Below are positions 24,490 through 35,189 of a stretch of DNA of 64,000 nt, in pieces. The position numbers were made by a program, and so were the translations under genes. This DNA is from JBQQPY01 sp052258065. Lineage in GTDB: Bacteria > Pseudomonadota > Gammaproteobacteria > Enterobacterales > Enterobacteriaceae. The notes under the pieces were generated by a model. That model worked only from the letters and a program-made list of their open reading frames with translations. It did not search any database and was not told where the DNA came from. Each line of letters opens with the position of its first letter. The first letter of the stretch is position 1. The stretch spans positions 1,674,001-1,738,000 of the forward strand of contig JBQQPY010000002.1 in assembly GCA_052258065.1 (NCBI GenBank), given 5' to 3'.

Positions 24490-24900
24490 GAAATCTTTTA
24501 AATCTAGGTATAGAAAAATACATTATTAATTTGTGTTGGAAGAAAGAACGCCACTGGATACTTTAATCAGCAAAGCCAATCATTCCGTACAGAAAGTTAT
24601 AAATGCATTAAATTTTTTAAATTATGATACATTAATTAGGATGTAAAACGACTGAGTAGCAAAGCGTTAGCCAAGATTTTATAAATAGGTGCCTGTAAGG
24701 ATTGATAGGATAAAGTGTTATTCGTCTAAGGAAGAAAGGCTCGAAGCAGTCCTGAGCCGTAAATTGAGAAAGCGGGCGTATGACCGCACAAAAAATCGGT
24801 TGGGTTATGCCGTTTAGAAGCCAATGCCGAATTAGTTGCGCCTATAAGGTATCTGCTCCAGGTGTATCGTTGGCTTTATGAGTTGATGCATCAAGTAGTT
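24490..24900 (+). mobile_element. IS630-family relic (type 2), 5' part
   Basis: Carries GAGTAGCAAAGCGTTAGCCA and a TCGGTTGGGTTATGCCG block, matching in order the reverse strand near 50810-50915. It reads as the region EERLEAVLSRKLRKRAYDR of a second, distinct IS630-type transposase. Confidence 0.5.
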
Positions 24901-25374
24901 TGCACGAATAAGAGCCTTCTTCAATTAATCGAATGCACGCGATTGGTCCTGCTATTGAGGCCTACTTTATGAGCAGTGAGTCACGGGCGCGTCGTTGGTT
25001 AAGCAAGGTGACTAGGCATAGAAAAAGCATAGAAGCAAAATTGATTGTATTCGCTGCTTTCTTAAAGATATCTTAACACTGCATTCAAGCTTTCTGACGA
25101 AGTCGGCTAAGCCCTTATAGGATAGTTTTGAATTTGTTTATACATTTAAATATAGCAGTTAGATAACTATAGCGAAAAGTAAACTCTATATGCTGATCGG
25201 TCAATGCATAAATTGTCATATTAACAAAATTAAGAAATTGCAAAGTAAAATTACCGCTTGGAAAATATAACAAGGTCAGATAAACGCTAAGATCGATTAG
25301 CATTTTACTACTGATAACTCTCGCATAAAACTCAAGCGTCTTTATCTGTTATTTGATATATGATGTGACACTAG
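24901..25374. other. No recognisable gene
   Basis: AT-rich filler between IS relics; a short open frame on the minus strand has no recognised relatives. Confidence 0.35.
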
Positions 25375-26010
25375 AGGCAGTTCAACTTGCAGATCAAAAA
25401 TTGATGTGTATTCTAACTTTATCCTTGCGCTTATTAATGAGACTTGTGATCAAATATTGTTTGAGATATAGATTTTCTTGAAAAATCATTTTAGAATTCA
25501 AGTGAATATTTTACTCTATCGTTTTTTTATATCAGCGTATAATTACGGTTAAAAAAGACTTTACCTGTTACTGAATAAGGCACGACGTTGTGATTCGTGC
25601 TCTATAGTTTGAAGCAATGTTGTGTCTCTCACCAGAGAAGCTAATTTTTATTGATAAAAGGATAATAATCAAAAAGATGCGTAAATTAAAGAGCTATAGC
25701 AGATGGGCTTAACAATCTTTGGCTAATATCCAACATGTTTACTGGAAAATGCCAACACTCACTGCTGCTATACGTTTATCTGGATTAAGTTTAACTATGC
25801 CACTTAATTGAATAATTAATAGGCATGCCTTTCTTGCTTATGTAGAATAAGCGCCTGCTCTTAACATTGTATTCGTAACAGTAGATAATTTGTCTACTTA
25901 TAAAGTAGATGCTATACGAAAAGACATTAAAGCTATTCAGGCTAAAGATGTGATTTTTTTATTTTCCGCCTTATTAACCGGATTTAAATCCTATCGAGAC
26001 AGTGTTTTCT
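25375..26010 (+). mobile_element. IS630-family relic (type 1), central and 3' part
   Basis: Decayed reading through the central part (about 25410-25660) to a VDNLSTYKVDAIRKDI segment near 25880 and a LTGFKSYRD segment near 25975 (worn form of the PDLNPIE region). Confidence 0.6.
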
Positions 26011-26064
26011 AAGCTGTGTCACCTCCTAAAAGGTGATATAGTTTCTTTTTGGTGCGCTAGACAA

Positions 26065-26290
26065 CTATAACACCATAATAGATTCTGGCTCCTCGCTTGC
26101 CTGAAAAGCGTTTCTGATTTTAGGTATTGTAGTTGCCTGACTACGGAGTCTAATCATTATAATGTTTCTCCCTTCACTATATGACTCAGGAGCCGTTTTC
26201 CCATGAGTAGGATGAGGCGATGAGAGTCTGATAATCCTCCTAGACAAAATCACTAGGTAATGATGTGTATCTTCGTAATAAATCGCATGA
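26065..26290 (-). mobile_element. IS481-family relic, 5' part
   Basis: Minus strand encodes MIIRLRSQATTIPKIRNAF, the N-terminus of the IS481 transposase, and nothing downstream of it. The sequence at about 26320-26402 is a fragment of the IS1595 mini-element. Confidence 0.55.
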
Positions 26291-26459
26291 AAAGCGTCCA
26301 TGATATTATCTTAATATTCTCCAGCAGACTGCTCATTCATTTGAAAATCGTCTCTTCCCAGTGTATCTTAAGTTTATCTGGTTAAGGTGCATAATTAAAA
26401 AATTAATTGCATTTTATAAAAATTATAAATTATTAAAAACTAAATTATTTATTAATTAC

Positions 26460-27012
26460 AATATTATATTTTATGATGTGATATCGAATTGAATGTTCTT
26501 GCCTATAATGCTACAGCCGGGTCTGTATTTCTATGCCGGGACTTGTCTGATAACTGCTTTCTTCCTGCAAATAGCTAGATGGTCTTAATCTGCGCGCCAA
26601 GATAGCAATTGTTTTGGCTATGTTGTTGGGCATTCTGCGCATCGCCGTCCTGAAATTAGACGCCGTGCGTGCTTATCAACATTGATATCGATCCGCAAGC
26701 AATGTAGGCCAGCCGCGATAATGCTCGGCGGTAACAACGTAGTAAAATATTTAACACTCTGTCTACCATAAAGACAGAGGCATTAGCTACATGACGACGT
26801 GGTAATGACTCGTATCCTCGCCGAATATCCTCTACAAATCGCTAAATGAACTAACTGCGCTTATTATTAATTTACCGTTGCTAGTCGGCTGGTTGTCTCG
26901 GATCTTGACTAGTCAGGCCGAAAGCGTAATCTAAGTATACGCTGCGGTTTTTACCCTTTAGCCGTTGGCCGATGAGTTGTGCTGCATTACTGGTTTGCAG
27001 CGTCGAAAGCCG
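26460..27012 (+). pseudogene. prmA: Ribosomal protein L11 methyltransferase, decayed
   Basis: Remnants appear in order and in the right place upstream of dusB-fis: the segment LQPGLYFYAGTCL (family LDPGLAFGTGTHP), then GILRIAVLKLDAVRAY (family GSGILAIAALKLGA), a DIDPQA...SRDNA trace, and the C-terminal TSQAESV...YA...CCITG (family ASQAESVCEAYADSF...CRITG). Several frameshifts and stops; the N-terminal half is not detectable. PrmA trimethylates L11 and is dispensable in E. coli. Confidence 0.75.
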
Positions 27013-27599
27013 ATCCGGAAGTGAGGCCGAATAGCCAGCGCCGCGGTTAGCTAAGTGTTATTGATTTCTTCGCTTTGCGCGGTGAGATTAGGAAGATTTA
27101 TTAACGCACCAAACAGGATGTAATTAACATTACGTATTTAATAGGAAAGGTGTATTTCTCGCGCAAAAACTGAAATCATTGATCGCTGATATAATATTGC
27201 TCAAAGCATAGTCTTTTGTCTGATAAAAAAATCGTAATTTACGCGCATTGGGGACATAGTAGACACATTTCTATATGAAATATACGATAAACACTCAACA
27301 TACAGCAGGTTATAAGACGAGCAAGCCCGACGCGTAGGCGTATCAGTCTCGTATTAAGCCGGCAGTTTCACATGATTTAGGCTAGTGGCGATGTTGATGC
27401 TTGTTTTCGTGCATGAGAATTTCCAACGGGTGGGTGTCGTGAGTTGTGTAAGCAAGTGCTGCCATTGTATTTTGGCTTTCTGTTCTGCTAGGCCACTTGT
27501 GATCTTGAGGCATTGTAGGTGAAACAGAAGCCTATTAGCAGGCACGAAGACTCCCGGTTATACTGACCTGAGAAGCCAGTAGTAATTTATAATCTTACT
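27013..27599. other. Region between prmA and dusB remnants
   Basis: No recognised gene. It could hold remains of the dusB-fis promoter, but I could not identify -35/-10 elements. A 63-codon minus-strand open frame near 27.4 kb has no recognised relatives. Confidence 0.35.
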
Positions 27600-28560
27600 T
27601 AGTTTACTATGCCTATTTTCGTTGCTCTCTATGCATATTCTGATTGCGGCTCCGATAGCCGGTGTGACAGACCGCTGGTTGAGAGCATTTTGTCACGCGA
27701 TGAGTGAGTGATTGCGGAAATATTATTTTTAAAATCAGAGGTGTGTCGAACAGATAAGTTATGTTTTCGCATACTACATAGTGATGAAGCCCGTATCCGA
27801 ACGGTGCAAATTGCCGGTAGCGATGTTGCTGATACAGCCGCCGATACCGTTATTAATCTGGATAGCAGCGTGCAGCTTATTAGTATTAATAGGATTTGCC
27901 CGGTCAAGAAAGTGAGCCGAAAATTAGCGGGTTCACTATTCCTGCAATATCCCAATCTTATAAAGTAAATCCTGATGGTACTGGTGTATGCCGTTGATGT
28001 GCCTATAATGCTGAAAATTCGAACAGACTGGGTGCTGGGTTACAAAAATCATTTAAAAACTACCGAATTAGCTGAAAATTATAGTATACAGGCAATCACG
28101 ATTTATGGCCGCACTTGCGTCTCTCTGTTTAACGGCAAGAGAGAGTGCGATAGTATTCAGGCAGTTAAGCGGCGCGTTTCTATTCCGGTGATCGCCACTA
28201 GAGATATTGCTGATCCGTAGAAAGCTAGCGCGATTATAAATGAAACCGTGCAGATATCCTGATAATAAACTGCGTCCCTTGGGGAGGCTCTAGATATTTT
28301 AGAAAATCCAGCATTATTTCGATACAAAAACTCTTAGCGCTGCTGTTAGGTGAAGTAAAGCATTTATTGATAGAGCATGTCAGGAAGTTTCGCGACTTTA
28401 TAGTGCAAGCGAGGTGTTCCGCATCGCTCATAGGTGCGTGTCTTGTTTTTTATAGGCGCATGCCCCAATAATTAGTTTAAGCGCACATTCAACGCCATTA
28501 ATGATGCTAGAGATAGCAGGAGGCGTTGGAAGCATTTTTATAAATCTTAAGTAATAGAAA
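27600..28560 (+). pseudogene. dusB: tRNA-dihydrouridine synthase B, decayed
   Basis: Almost the whole protein can be traced across frames: LIAAPIAGVTDR (27640), IRTVQIAGSD (27800), CPVKKVSRKLAGSLFLQYP (27900), AVDVPIMLKIRTDW, IQAITIYGRT, SIQAVKRRVSIPVIATRDIADP (to 28220), RPWG (28280), LGEVKHLLIEHVR (28350) and the tail AHAP...LMMLEIAG (28460-28530). Stops at 27708, 27966 and 28218 and several frameshifts abolish the enzyme. It ends just before fis, its operon partner. Confidence 0.88.
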
Positions 28561-28578
28561 AAAAGAGCAGACAAAACT

Positions 28579-28878
28579 ATGTTCGAACAACGCGTAAATT
28601 CTGATATACTAATCGTTTCTACGGTTAACTCTCAGGATCAGGTAACGCAAAAACCCCTACGTGACTCGGTAAAGCAAGCACTAAAGAACTATTTTGTGCA
28701 GTTGAATGGTCAGAACGTCAACGACCTCTATAAGTTGGTATTGGATGAAGTAGAACGGCCCTTATTGGATATTGTGATGCAATATACTCGTGGCAATCAG
28801 ACCCGGGCGGCGCAGATGATGGGAATCAACCGCGGTACTCTGCGTAAGAAATTGAAAAAACACAGCATGAACCGATAA
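28579..28878 (+). CDS. fis: Nucleoid-associated regulator Fis
   Basis: Dimeric DNA-bending protein that activates rRNA and tRNA promoters and shapes the nucleoid. 99 residues against 98 in E. coli and nearly identical: N-terminal beta-hairpin (residues 11-26), dimer helices, and C-terminal helix-turn-helix with GNQTRAAQMMGINRGTLRKK. It is the only intact gene left of prmA-dusB-fis. The ribosome-binding site is poor; a very A-rich leader (AGTAATAGAAAAAAAGAGC) precedes the ATG. In E. coli, fis translation depends on AU-rich upstream sequence rather than a strong Shine-Dalgarno, which fits what is seen. A functional rrn operon in the same window is a likely target. Confidence 0.95.
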   Translation: MFEQRVNSDILIVSTVNSQDQVTQKPLRDSVKQALKNYFVQLNGQNVNDLYKLVLDEVERPLLDIVMQYTRGNQTRAAQMMGINRGTLRKKLKKHSMNR

Positions 28879-29365
28879 GTTCATGTCAAACTGTTTCCTG
28901 ATGAGCTGCTTTAAACGGCTTAAGATTAAGCTTTTTACACACGGAGATTAGGAAGGGGACGTATTCTGCTGATTGATTTTTGTAGATAATGGCAACAAAA
29001 GAGAGAAGATACGCCATGAAAAAGTCTATCCTACAAGTATTACTAGCACTAGATGTATGAACTCATTCGTAATGATGCCAGAGAGCTGATAGCTGCCGTC
29101 CTTAAGACTTGGCTTAGAGTCACGCAACATGCTGAACGTCGCTTTGACGACGGATGTCATGCTCTTTTCTGTAGCGGTTATTAGCTGCAGCAAAACCATA
29201 TAAACTGATATTGGCGATGTTAAAATTAAAGTGCCCGTGTCAAGAATAGTGGCAGAAACAGAATATGTCTCATGATTAGCGTTGCCCGCCGGGCATTATC
29301 AGTGCTACTGATCACGCTCATAAGAAACTAATTGCGGTCAAAAATCGAGAGGGTCAGACTTCTCG
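28879..29365. other. Unrecognised decayed sequence after fis
   Basis: GC is higher than in the IS relics, and open stretches are reminiscent of a broken gene (for example YELIRNDARELIAAVLKTWL in one frame near 29050), but I cannot name it. Confidence 0.35.
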
Positions 29366-29369
29366 CACT

Positions 29370-29560
29370 CCTGAGAGTGCATTGTTTAACTACTCTGTAT
29401 GGCATTACGGATGTTTTAAATGCTGCCACCAAGAAGCGCAATAGCAGTGTCGCCACGTCATAATGTCGATTAAATCGATACTTAAATTCGGTTGGGTAAC
29501 TAGGTCTATTTGATTACGAACTGTACGGTAAATGCCCATTATAGAATTTTAATATTCTTG
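29370..29560 (-). repeat. IS1595-derived mini-element, partial
   Basis: Minus strand encodes the decayed IS1595-type transposase C-terminus, with landmarks TGTATGGCATTACGGATG and GATACTTAAATTCGGTTG. The ends are not preserved. Confidence 0.5.
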
Positions 29561-29924
29561 CGCAGAAAAAATAAACACAGATAGATACTATAAACAGTAT
29601 CGGAAATTACGTCAAGATAGCTTTATCGTAAAAGTGCGAAAGTTCTTAGGAGAAACTCACATCTCTAAAATCTCCCTGATTACTTACTTTAAACGGTTTA
29701 AGATTAAGTTTTGATAGCCATCAAAAATTCTCTGTGAGACATTCAGAATGCTCGTAATCTTATTCAGTTTCAGGCTGGGTTGTCTTTTCTAACGTTTCTT
29801 GAGTTGTATGAGGGTGAAATGTAGTGTGCCGTGAAGCATCGCTTCATGCTATGTAGGCAACAGGTTTTTTCTGCCCTGTTTGCGAAAATACCAAGGGTTG
29901 TTAGCTCTCGCGGGGCGTCTAGAG

Positions 29925-30890
29925 CACTTTTCATCTATTCCAGCTTGTATCATGTTGCGAAAAAATTCTCGCAATCTTTATAGAAATTAAATCAATAGCT
30001 TGAGCAATCGAATCCCAAAGAAAATTAAAGATTCTTGCTGCAGCTTTTCTGAGCGGTGATTTCAGTTTTTCTATAGGGTTTAAATCTAACAAATCAAGAA
30101 GAAGATAAATAAGAATTGCATCTTTAGTTTTAATGGCTTTTCGTGCACTATTAACTTTATGAGTGATTAAATTATCTATTTTACGAGAAACAAGTGCCTT
30201 TTTGCATAAAAAGTACGTCCTTTCATTCTCTTCTAGGTGGCATAGTTGCACGTAATCCAGAGAGACGTATGTCAGCAGTGAGTATCGTCATTCCCCGGTT
30301 TTGAGTATCGGATATCAGGCGGGCATAGTTGATCTGGTCTGATTCGGCTCGCTGACCTACTGATATTTTAATTTTGCTGTTTTATCAATACAATACGCTT
30401 CTCTTGTGAAAAATTTGACACTTCTTTACACCATAATTTATGTAGATAAACTGCATCGTTACACTCTTATTTAGTGGAATTTACAGTCTTTTTAAGCATT
30501 ATCATGTTTCAATGAAAAAGTGCGATAAAGTAGCAAGGCTCGTTTCAATGCTGAAACTACTTTTTAGGGAGGCTTATATTTTAAGCAAGTTTAGATTAAA
30601 AGACTTATCAATAAGCATCTAAATAAAATTAGAATGCGCATTAATTTTCTATCCACGATTCGGGTTTTCTCTAGGTTTAGATCCGTAATTTTTAAGCTTA
30701 CGGAATTGCTTACTCTAATGAGCTACAGTAAAAGAGCCTATTTCATGTCTATCCGTTACTGCGCGTGTAGAGCTATCGACCTTAATTAATACGATTATTC
30801 ACAGTCTTAAGTTTTAATTGTAAGAATATACTATTTAAACTTTAGAGGGAAAATTAGCTGTAACATATAGATAAATGGTTATTTAATTCA
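29925..30890 (-). mobile_element. IS630-family relic (type 1), near full length
   Basis: Minus-strand frame 29931-30251 keeps a long open stretch with LNPIEKLKSPLRKAAARIFNFLWDSIAQAIDLISIK, the diagnostic IS630 C-terminus. The rest, back to the N-terminal region at 30680-30890, is broken by stops. No active transposase can be made. Confidence 0.8.
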
Positions 30891-31430
30891 CTGAAATAGA
30901 TGAAAATGCGCTAGCAGCGCCAGCCGTGCCATCATCAAGCCTTACTGATTGCTAGTGCTATATTTCATAATATAAACCTGCGATTAACGATTTGATTTAC
31001 TTCAATTTATATTTTAATTCAGCGCTACAGTTTTCACATGATTTGGGCATGAGCTGCAACATGGGCTGGAAACTCAAGTATAAAATACTATAGGTCATGC
31101 TGGAATTTAAATAGGGTCAGAGGCTCTCAGGGCGTATCGAAATCGATCATGCTTACCTAGATGGTAAATGCTCAGGAAAGTGCGGTCGCGTCGTAATTCA
31201 TAAGTTTTCTTTTGCAGCGGCCATCTCTACTAATAAATAAGAAAACCGTTTACTGGTTCAGTGACCAGGAGTGAGCAGCTTCACCTGAGTGGAATTCGCA
31301 CGATTTACAGCATCATCTGTTGTGGATAGTGGTCATATTTTTAGCAATGGATTCACATCTTTTAAAGTGTTCAACGACGTTCATTATCGCCATAAAAGAC
31401 GCGTCGCCGGTGGTGATAGCGCTAGCACGT
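30891..31430. other. Unrecognised decayed sequence
   Basis: Moderate GC in parts (31080-31430) suggests the remains of a chromosomal gene. A short open frame at 31289-31513 runs into the IS630 relic and has no recognised relatives. Confidence 0.3.
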
Positions 31431-31815
31431 TTTGTAGCTATTCCGATTTATATCCCGCTGCGACAAAAATTATCGCAATCTTTCTAGTAATGGCTTGGGC
31501 ATTACGCCACTGAAAATTAACGGTTTTTGCTTTCTGAGCAGTAATTCCGGTTTAGAAAACGCTATTTTGATAAGATTTAAAGCTGGTAAATAAAGTAAAA
31601 GATAAAGAAGAATTTCATCTTTAGTCTCAACGTCTTATCGTGTTCGATCAGTTTTATGAGTAGTGAATTATCTATTGTTGCGATACTTCTGTTGCAAGTT
31701 AAGCAATAAGTTCTTGCTCTACAAATGAAAAGAATTAAGGAAGGTATATCCGTTTATTACGCTATCGAATGGTATAGTTGCACTTAATCCAGATAGAGGT
31801 ATGCTAAAAACTTTT
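31430..31815 (-). mobile_element. IS630-family relic (type 1), 3' half
   Basis: Minus-strand C-terminal half of the type-1 transposase, joined head to head with the plus-strand copy that starts at about 31820. Confidence 0.55.
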
Positions 31816-31819
31816 ATCT

Positions 31820-32690
31820 ATCAGTGATGATTTAAGACCGCGAATAATTCGATCAATTGAAGCGAATAGCTCTGTACGTATAGCGGTGCAAATAAGTTTT
31901 TCTACTGCGGTTTGTTGGAGCAAACAATTCTATCAGACTACCCTCGAGAGCCGCAAACCTATAGGAAGGTGAAATTGCGGACTGATTTTCCTTAAAAGTT
32001 CTTTCAGAATTTAAACAAGCCTTGCTATCCTATAGCGATCTTCTTAACCGTCATATAATAACGGCCAAGAAGATCATAAAGACCGTATATTCCCCTAAGC
32101 AAAAAGCGCGACTATATAGTTCATATGGAACATTTTATTCTAAAGAAATCTCACATTTCTCACCAGAGAGGCTTGTTTCATGGATGAAATAGCAATAACT
32201 ATAAACATGAGTAGGCAAAAAGCGCAGCAGACGAGGTCAAGGATACTGTGCCGATGTCCCGCATGCCACTAGAATACCACGACACTTACTGCTGGCATAC
32301 ATCTGTCTAGATTAACTGCAACTATCCTGCTCCGTGAAGAAATGAACGGATATGCTTTCCTATCTTGTGTAGAACAGGAACTTGTTTCTGTGAGCTTGTA
32401 TTGGGGAATGTCGTAATAATGGATAATTTAGCTGCTCATAAAGTTTATGGTGTACGAGAAGCTATTGGGGATAAGGATACACTTTCTTTTTATCTTCCGC
32501 CTTGTTCGGTGGATTTAAATCTTATTAAAATAGTCTTTCTAAACCGAAATCACTGCCAAAAAAGCTGCAGGAAGAGCCGTTAATTCGCTGTGGAATGCAA
32601 TCGCTCAAGCTATTGAGTGAAGTTTCTATAAATATTGCAGCAATTTTTTATTGCAGGGATATATAAACCGGAATAGATGAAAATAGTCTA
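31820..32690 (+). mobile_element. IS630-family relic (type 1), near full length
   Basis: Contains the N-terminal region (31840-31970) and a 72-codon open stretch at 32365-32583 with VVIMDNLAAHKVYGVREAI and YLPPCSVDLNLIKIVF, the DDE-core signature of IS630 transposases. Stops elsewhere. Confidence 0.75.
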
Positions 32691-32694
32691 GCGG

Positions 32695-33285
32695 TAAGTG
32701 TCGTTTTTCTCGCTTAGCGTATAGGGCATTAACCCGGCTTCATTTGCCTTATCTTCTTCGTTTTTTTTGAAATATTCATGTTTTCATTGTTGCACTTTTA
32801 TTAATTAATGATGAGCTTTTCTAGTGAAAAATGTAATATTTTTAGATCGCAATTTACGTACATGCAGCATATCTTCGTGCCCTTGTTTAGTGCTATATAC
32901 AGTCTTTATTGCCCGTTATCATAAGCGCTGAAAAGCGCACTCTTGAGAAAGGTCTGCATTTCAGACAAAGTTAGATAATAATATTCATCGATAAGCTTTA
33001 GGATAAAATCAGAATATGCATTAATTTTTGAGGCGTGATTTGGGTTCTTTGATATTTAGAGTTGCAACTTTCGGTCTTACGGAATTGCTTGCTCTAATGA
33101 GTCAAAGTAGAAGAGTTTATTTGATATCTATCTTCCGCTGTGCGCGCAAAGTTACTTATCTCAATCAATCTAGTTCTTTGCGATTTTAAGTCTTTATTGT
33201 AAGAATGTGTGATTTAGGGTTTAGAGGAAAGATTAGCCTTAGCAATTAGATGAGTGACTGTTTAATAAACTAGAATAGATAAAAA
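32695..33285 (-). mobile_element. IS630-family relic (type 1), 5' half
   Basis: Minus-strand copy placed tail to tail with the copy at 31820-32690; the N-terminal region is recognisable at 33040-33200. The 31.4-33.3 kb stretch is therefore a run of three alternating copies. Confidence 0.6.
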
Positions 33286-33329
33286 ATCTTTTAGCCGAAT
33301 AATATATCGGGGGGAAATATGATAAACAT

Positions 33330-33870
33330 GTGAGGTTTATGTTCTTACGTTCAAAGTTTATAAAGCAGTCTAGCTATTTATACTTCTGAAAAGTAAATAA
33401 TTTGTTTATAGTTTCCTGTTTTTTCTCAGATGAAAATAGTGTATAGAATGATAATTATAAATAAGTAAAGGCTAGTTTCTTATAATTAAATCTGATTATG
33501 AATCTTATTTAGTCAGGCTCGAGCTACACTGAAAGTAGATATATTTAAATAAATAGAATACTCTACTGCAGAGCGTAAAAACGCTATAACGGGTATTTAT
33601 CATGCAATTCGTGGTTAAGATAAATTTTGCTACTTGGCAGAATTTTAAGTATTAATTAAACTGACATTCTGACTTAGGGGCACTAGTACCGCGCTTCTTA
33701 GTAGCAGAATGAAGAGTATCCATAATGCCATACAATCTGTTAAATTGGTCAATTAAAATACGTAATTAGATAATTAAATCATCACAATTACTTTTCCTTA
33801 AACTATAATCATAGTAGATTGATAGAGAAATTATCAAGCCAAGTAAAAACAAAATAAAAATATCTGATTA
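33330..33870 (-). repeat. AT-rich repeat E interrupted by an IS1595 mini-element
   Basis: Repeat E on the minus strand (33330-33491 and 33780-33870) is continuous once the mini-element is removed. The uninterrupted copy near 22085 reads CTTATAATTAAGTTATTAC at the same point. Confidence 0.6.
33492..33779 (+). repeat. IS1595-derived mini-element, complete copy with target duplication
   Basis: 288 bp from CTGATTATGAATC to its inverted end TACGTAATTAG. The plus strand encodes only the transposase C-terminus (a DLGALVPRFLVAE...MPYNLLNW reading). It is flanked by the perfect 10-bp direct repeat ATAATTAAAT (33482-33491 and 33780-33789); IS1595 elements are known for 8-bp duplications, so two bases may be chance. 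Confidence 0.75.
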
Positions 33871-34130
33871 CGTATTTTGCTCAGTAAACTTTAATAAGCC
33901 GTATGGTGTGGTGAGTGTTTTTAATGTCGCTATTAAAAAGTCCTGTATCAGAGCTTTTAAGTTATAACATCGGTTAAATCAATACTCAAATTTAGCTAGA
34001 TAACGAGGTATATGCGAAACGCATGTTGGCTATGAATTTGTATAGTAAGTGTTCGTTATGGTGTTTTTGACGTTCTCTAGCAGAGCATTAATTTACTTGA
34101 AATTTATCTATTTTTAGTGTGGCCGTTATT
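33864..34130 (-). repeat. IS1595-derived mini-element, right end lost
   Basis: Left end CTGATTACGTATTTTGCTCAG at 33864; the minus strand then encodes the transposase C-terminus; the right end has decayed near 34125. Confidence 0.6.
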
Positions 34131-34194
34131 TGTTGCCTGATCTGATTTTTATCTCACTGAAAGAGCAAGAAGCCATAAATAAATTATTTTTTCA

Positions 34195-34440
34195 AAAATA
34201 TAGATAGTTAGTTTTATGAACTCAGAACATAAAATCTTAAACATATGTTTCATTATATTTTTTGTTCATTTTTTGATTGGCTTTAGTGTTCTGCGTAAAG
34301 CTGTAATAATTTTTAGTTTTGAGAAAAAGTTGTAGCGATGATAACTAATCAGCTTTTATTGATTATAATCATTTATTATATTCTTTTTAATTTTTACTAA
34401 TTTTATATTTATTTATAAAATAGGCGCGGAATAATGGATT
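34195..34440 (+). repeat. AT-rich repeat E, uninterrupted copy
   Basis: Runs from TTTTATGAACTCAGAACATA through TTCATTATATTTTTTGTTC and TAGTTTTGAGAAAAAG to a T-rich tail ending near AAAATAGGCGCGGAATAATG. Useful as a reference for the interrupted copies. No coding potential. Confidence 0.45.
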
Positions 34441-34464
34441 TAGATTCTATATTATACCGATATT

Positions 34465-34985
34465 CATGACTGCAATCGAGTTTACTGCCCAATACTAGTT
34501 AAAGCAATTTTTGATTGTAGAGTCAGACGTATCAGTGCAGTGTAATTTAAAGCTCTTTACAAGAATAAAATGGTAGCTTTGTAGCACGCTTTCTATGCGT
34601 CTGTTAAATAGTTCGATGATACCATTCGTTTTTGACTGATCCGAAAAGATAGTGTTCTATATCAAGCGCTGTATATAAGTGGTTGAATTCATTTTTTCTA
34701 ATGGCAGGCACTGTCGGAGGTTAAAAAGACGCTTTATAAATTCTTTGCCATTGTCTGTAAGTGCTTAATGAATAGCTATAGAATATGCTCAACTAAGGTT
34801 ACGCGAGAAACGTCGTGCATTAGCTTCGGTTTTATCTTATTAAAGATATATAAAATTTATCGAGTTGCTTGATATATGCCCGTGAAAAGATGTGGTCTTG
34901 AGGTTTTATTTAGTATTTGTGAAAAATATTTCACATTAATATGAAAGTAAACAGGCTGATAGTTTTTAAATATGTTGCATCTCAG
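34465..34985 (-). mobile_element. IS481-family relic, 3' half
   Basis: Minus-strand C-terminal half with downstream end. An additional shorter minus-strand tail fragment of the same family follows at 35030-35185. Confidence 0.6.
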
Positions 34986-35029
34986 AAGGTAGTATTGTTT
35001 TTAACAATTTATATTTAATTTTAAAGCAA

Positions 35030-35185
35030 CATTCCATACATTGGAATAGAGTTTTATGATTCAACACTGATTGAGGTAATTCCTGCTTGTGGAGTTAGAT
35101 GTATCCGTGCAGTGTAAATAAAATTCTGGCTTGCAAAAACATCCTCTGCGCGCTTATTAAATTGCTTAATGATGCTTCTTGCTTC
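35030..35185 (-). mobile_element. IS481-family relic, tail fragment
   Basis: Short 3'-terminal piece (TGATTCAACACTGATTGAGG onward) directly before the plus-strand copy at 35190. Confidence 0.45.
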
Positions 35186-35189
35186 CAGG

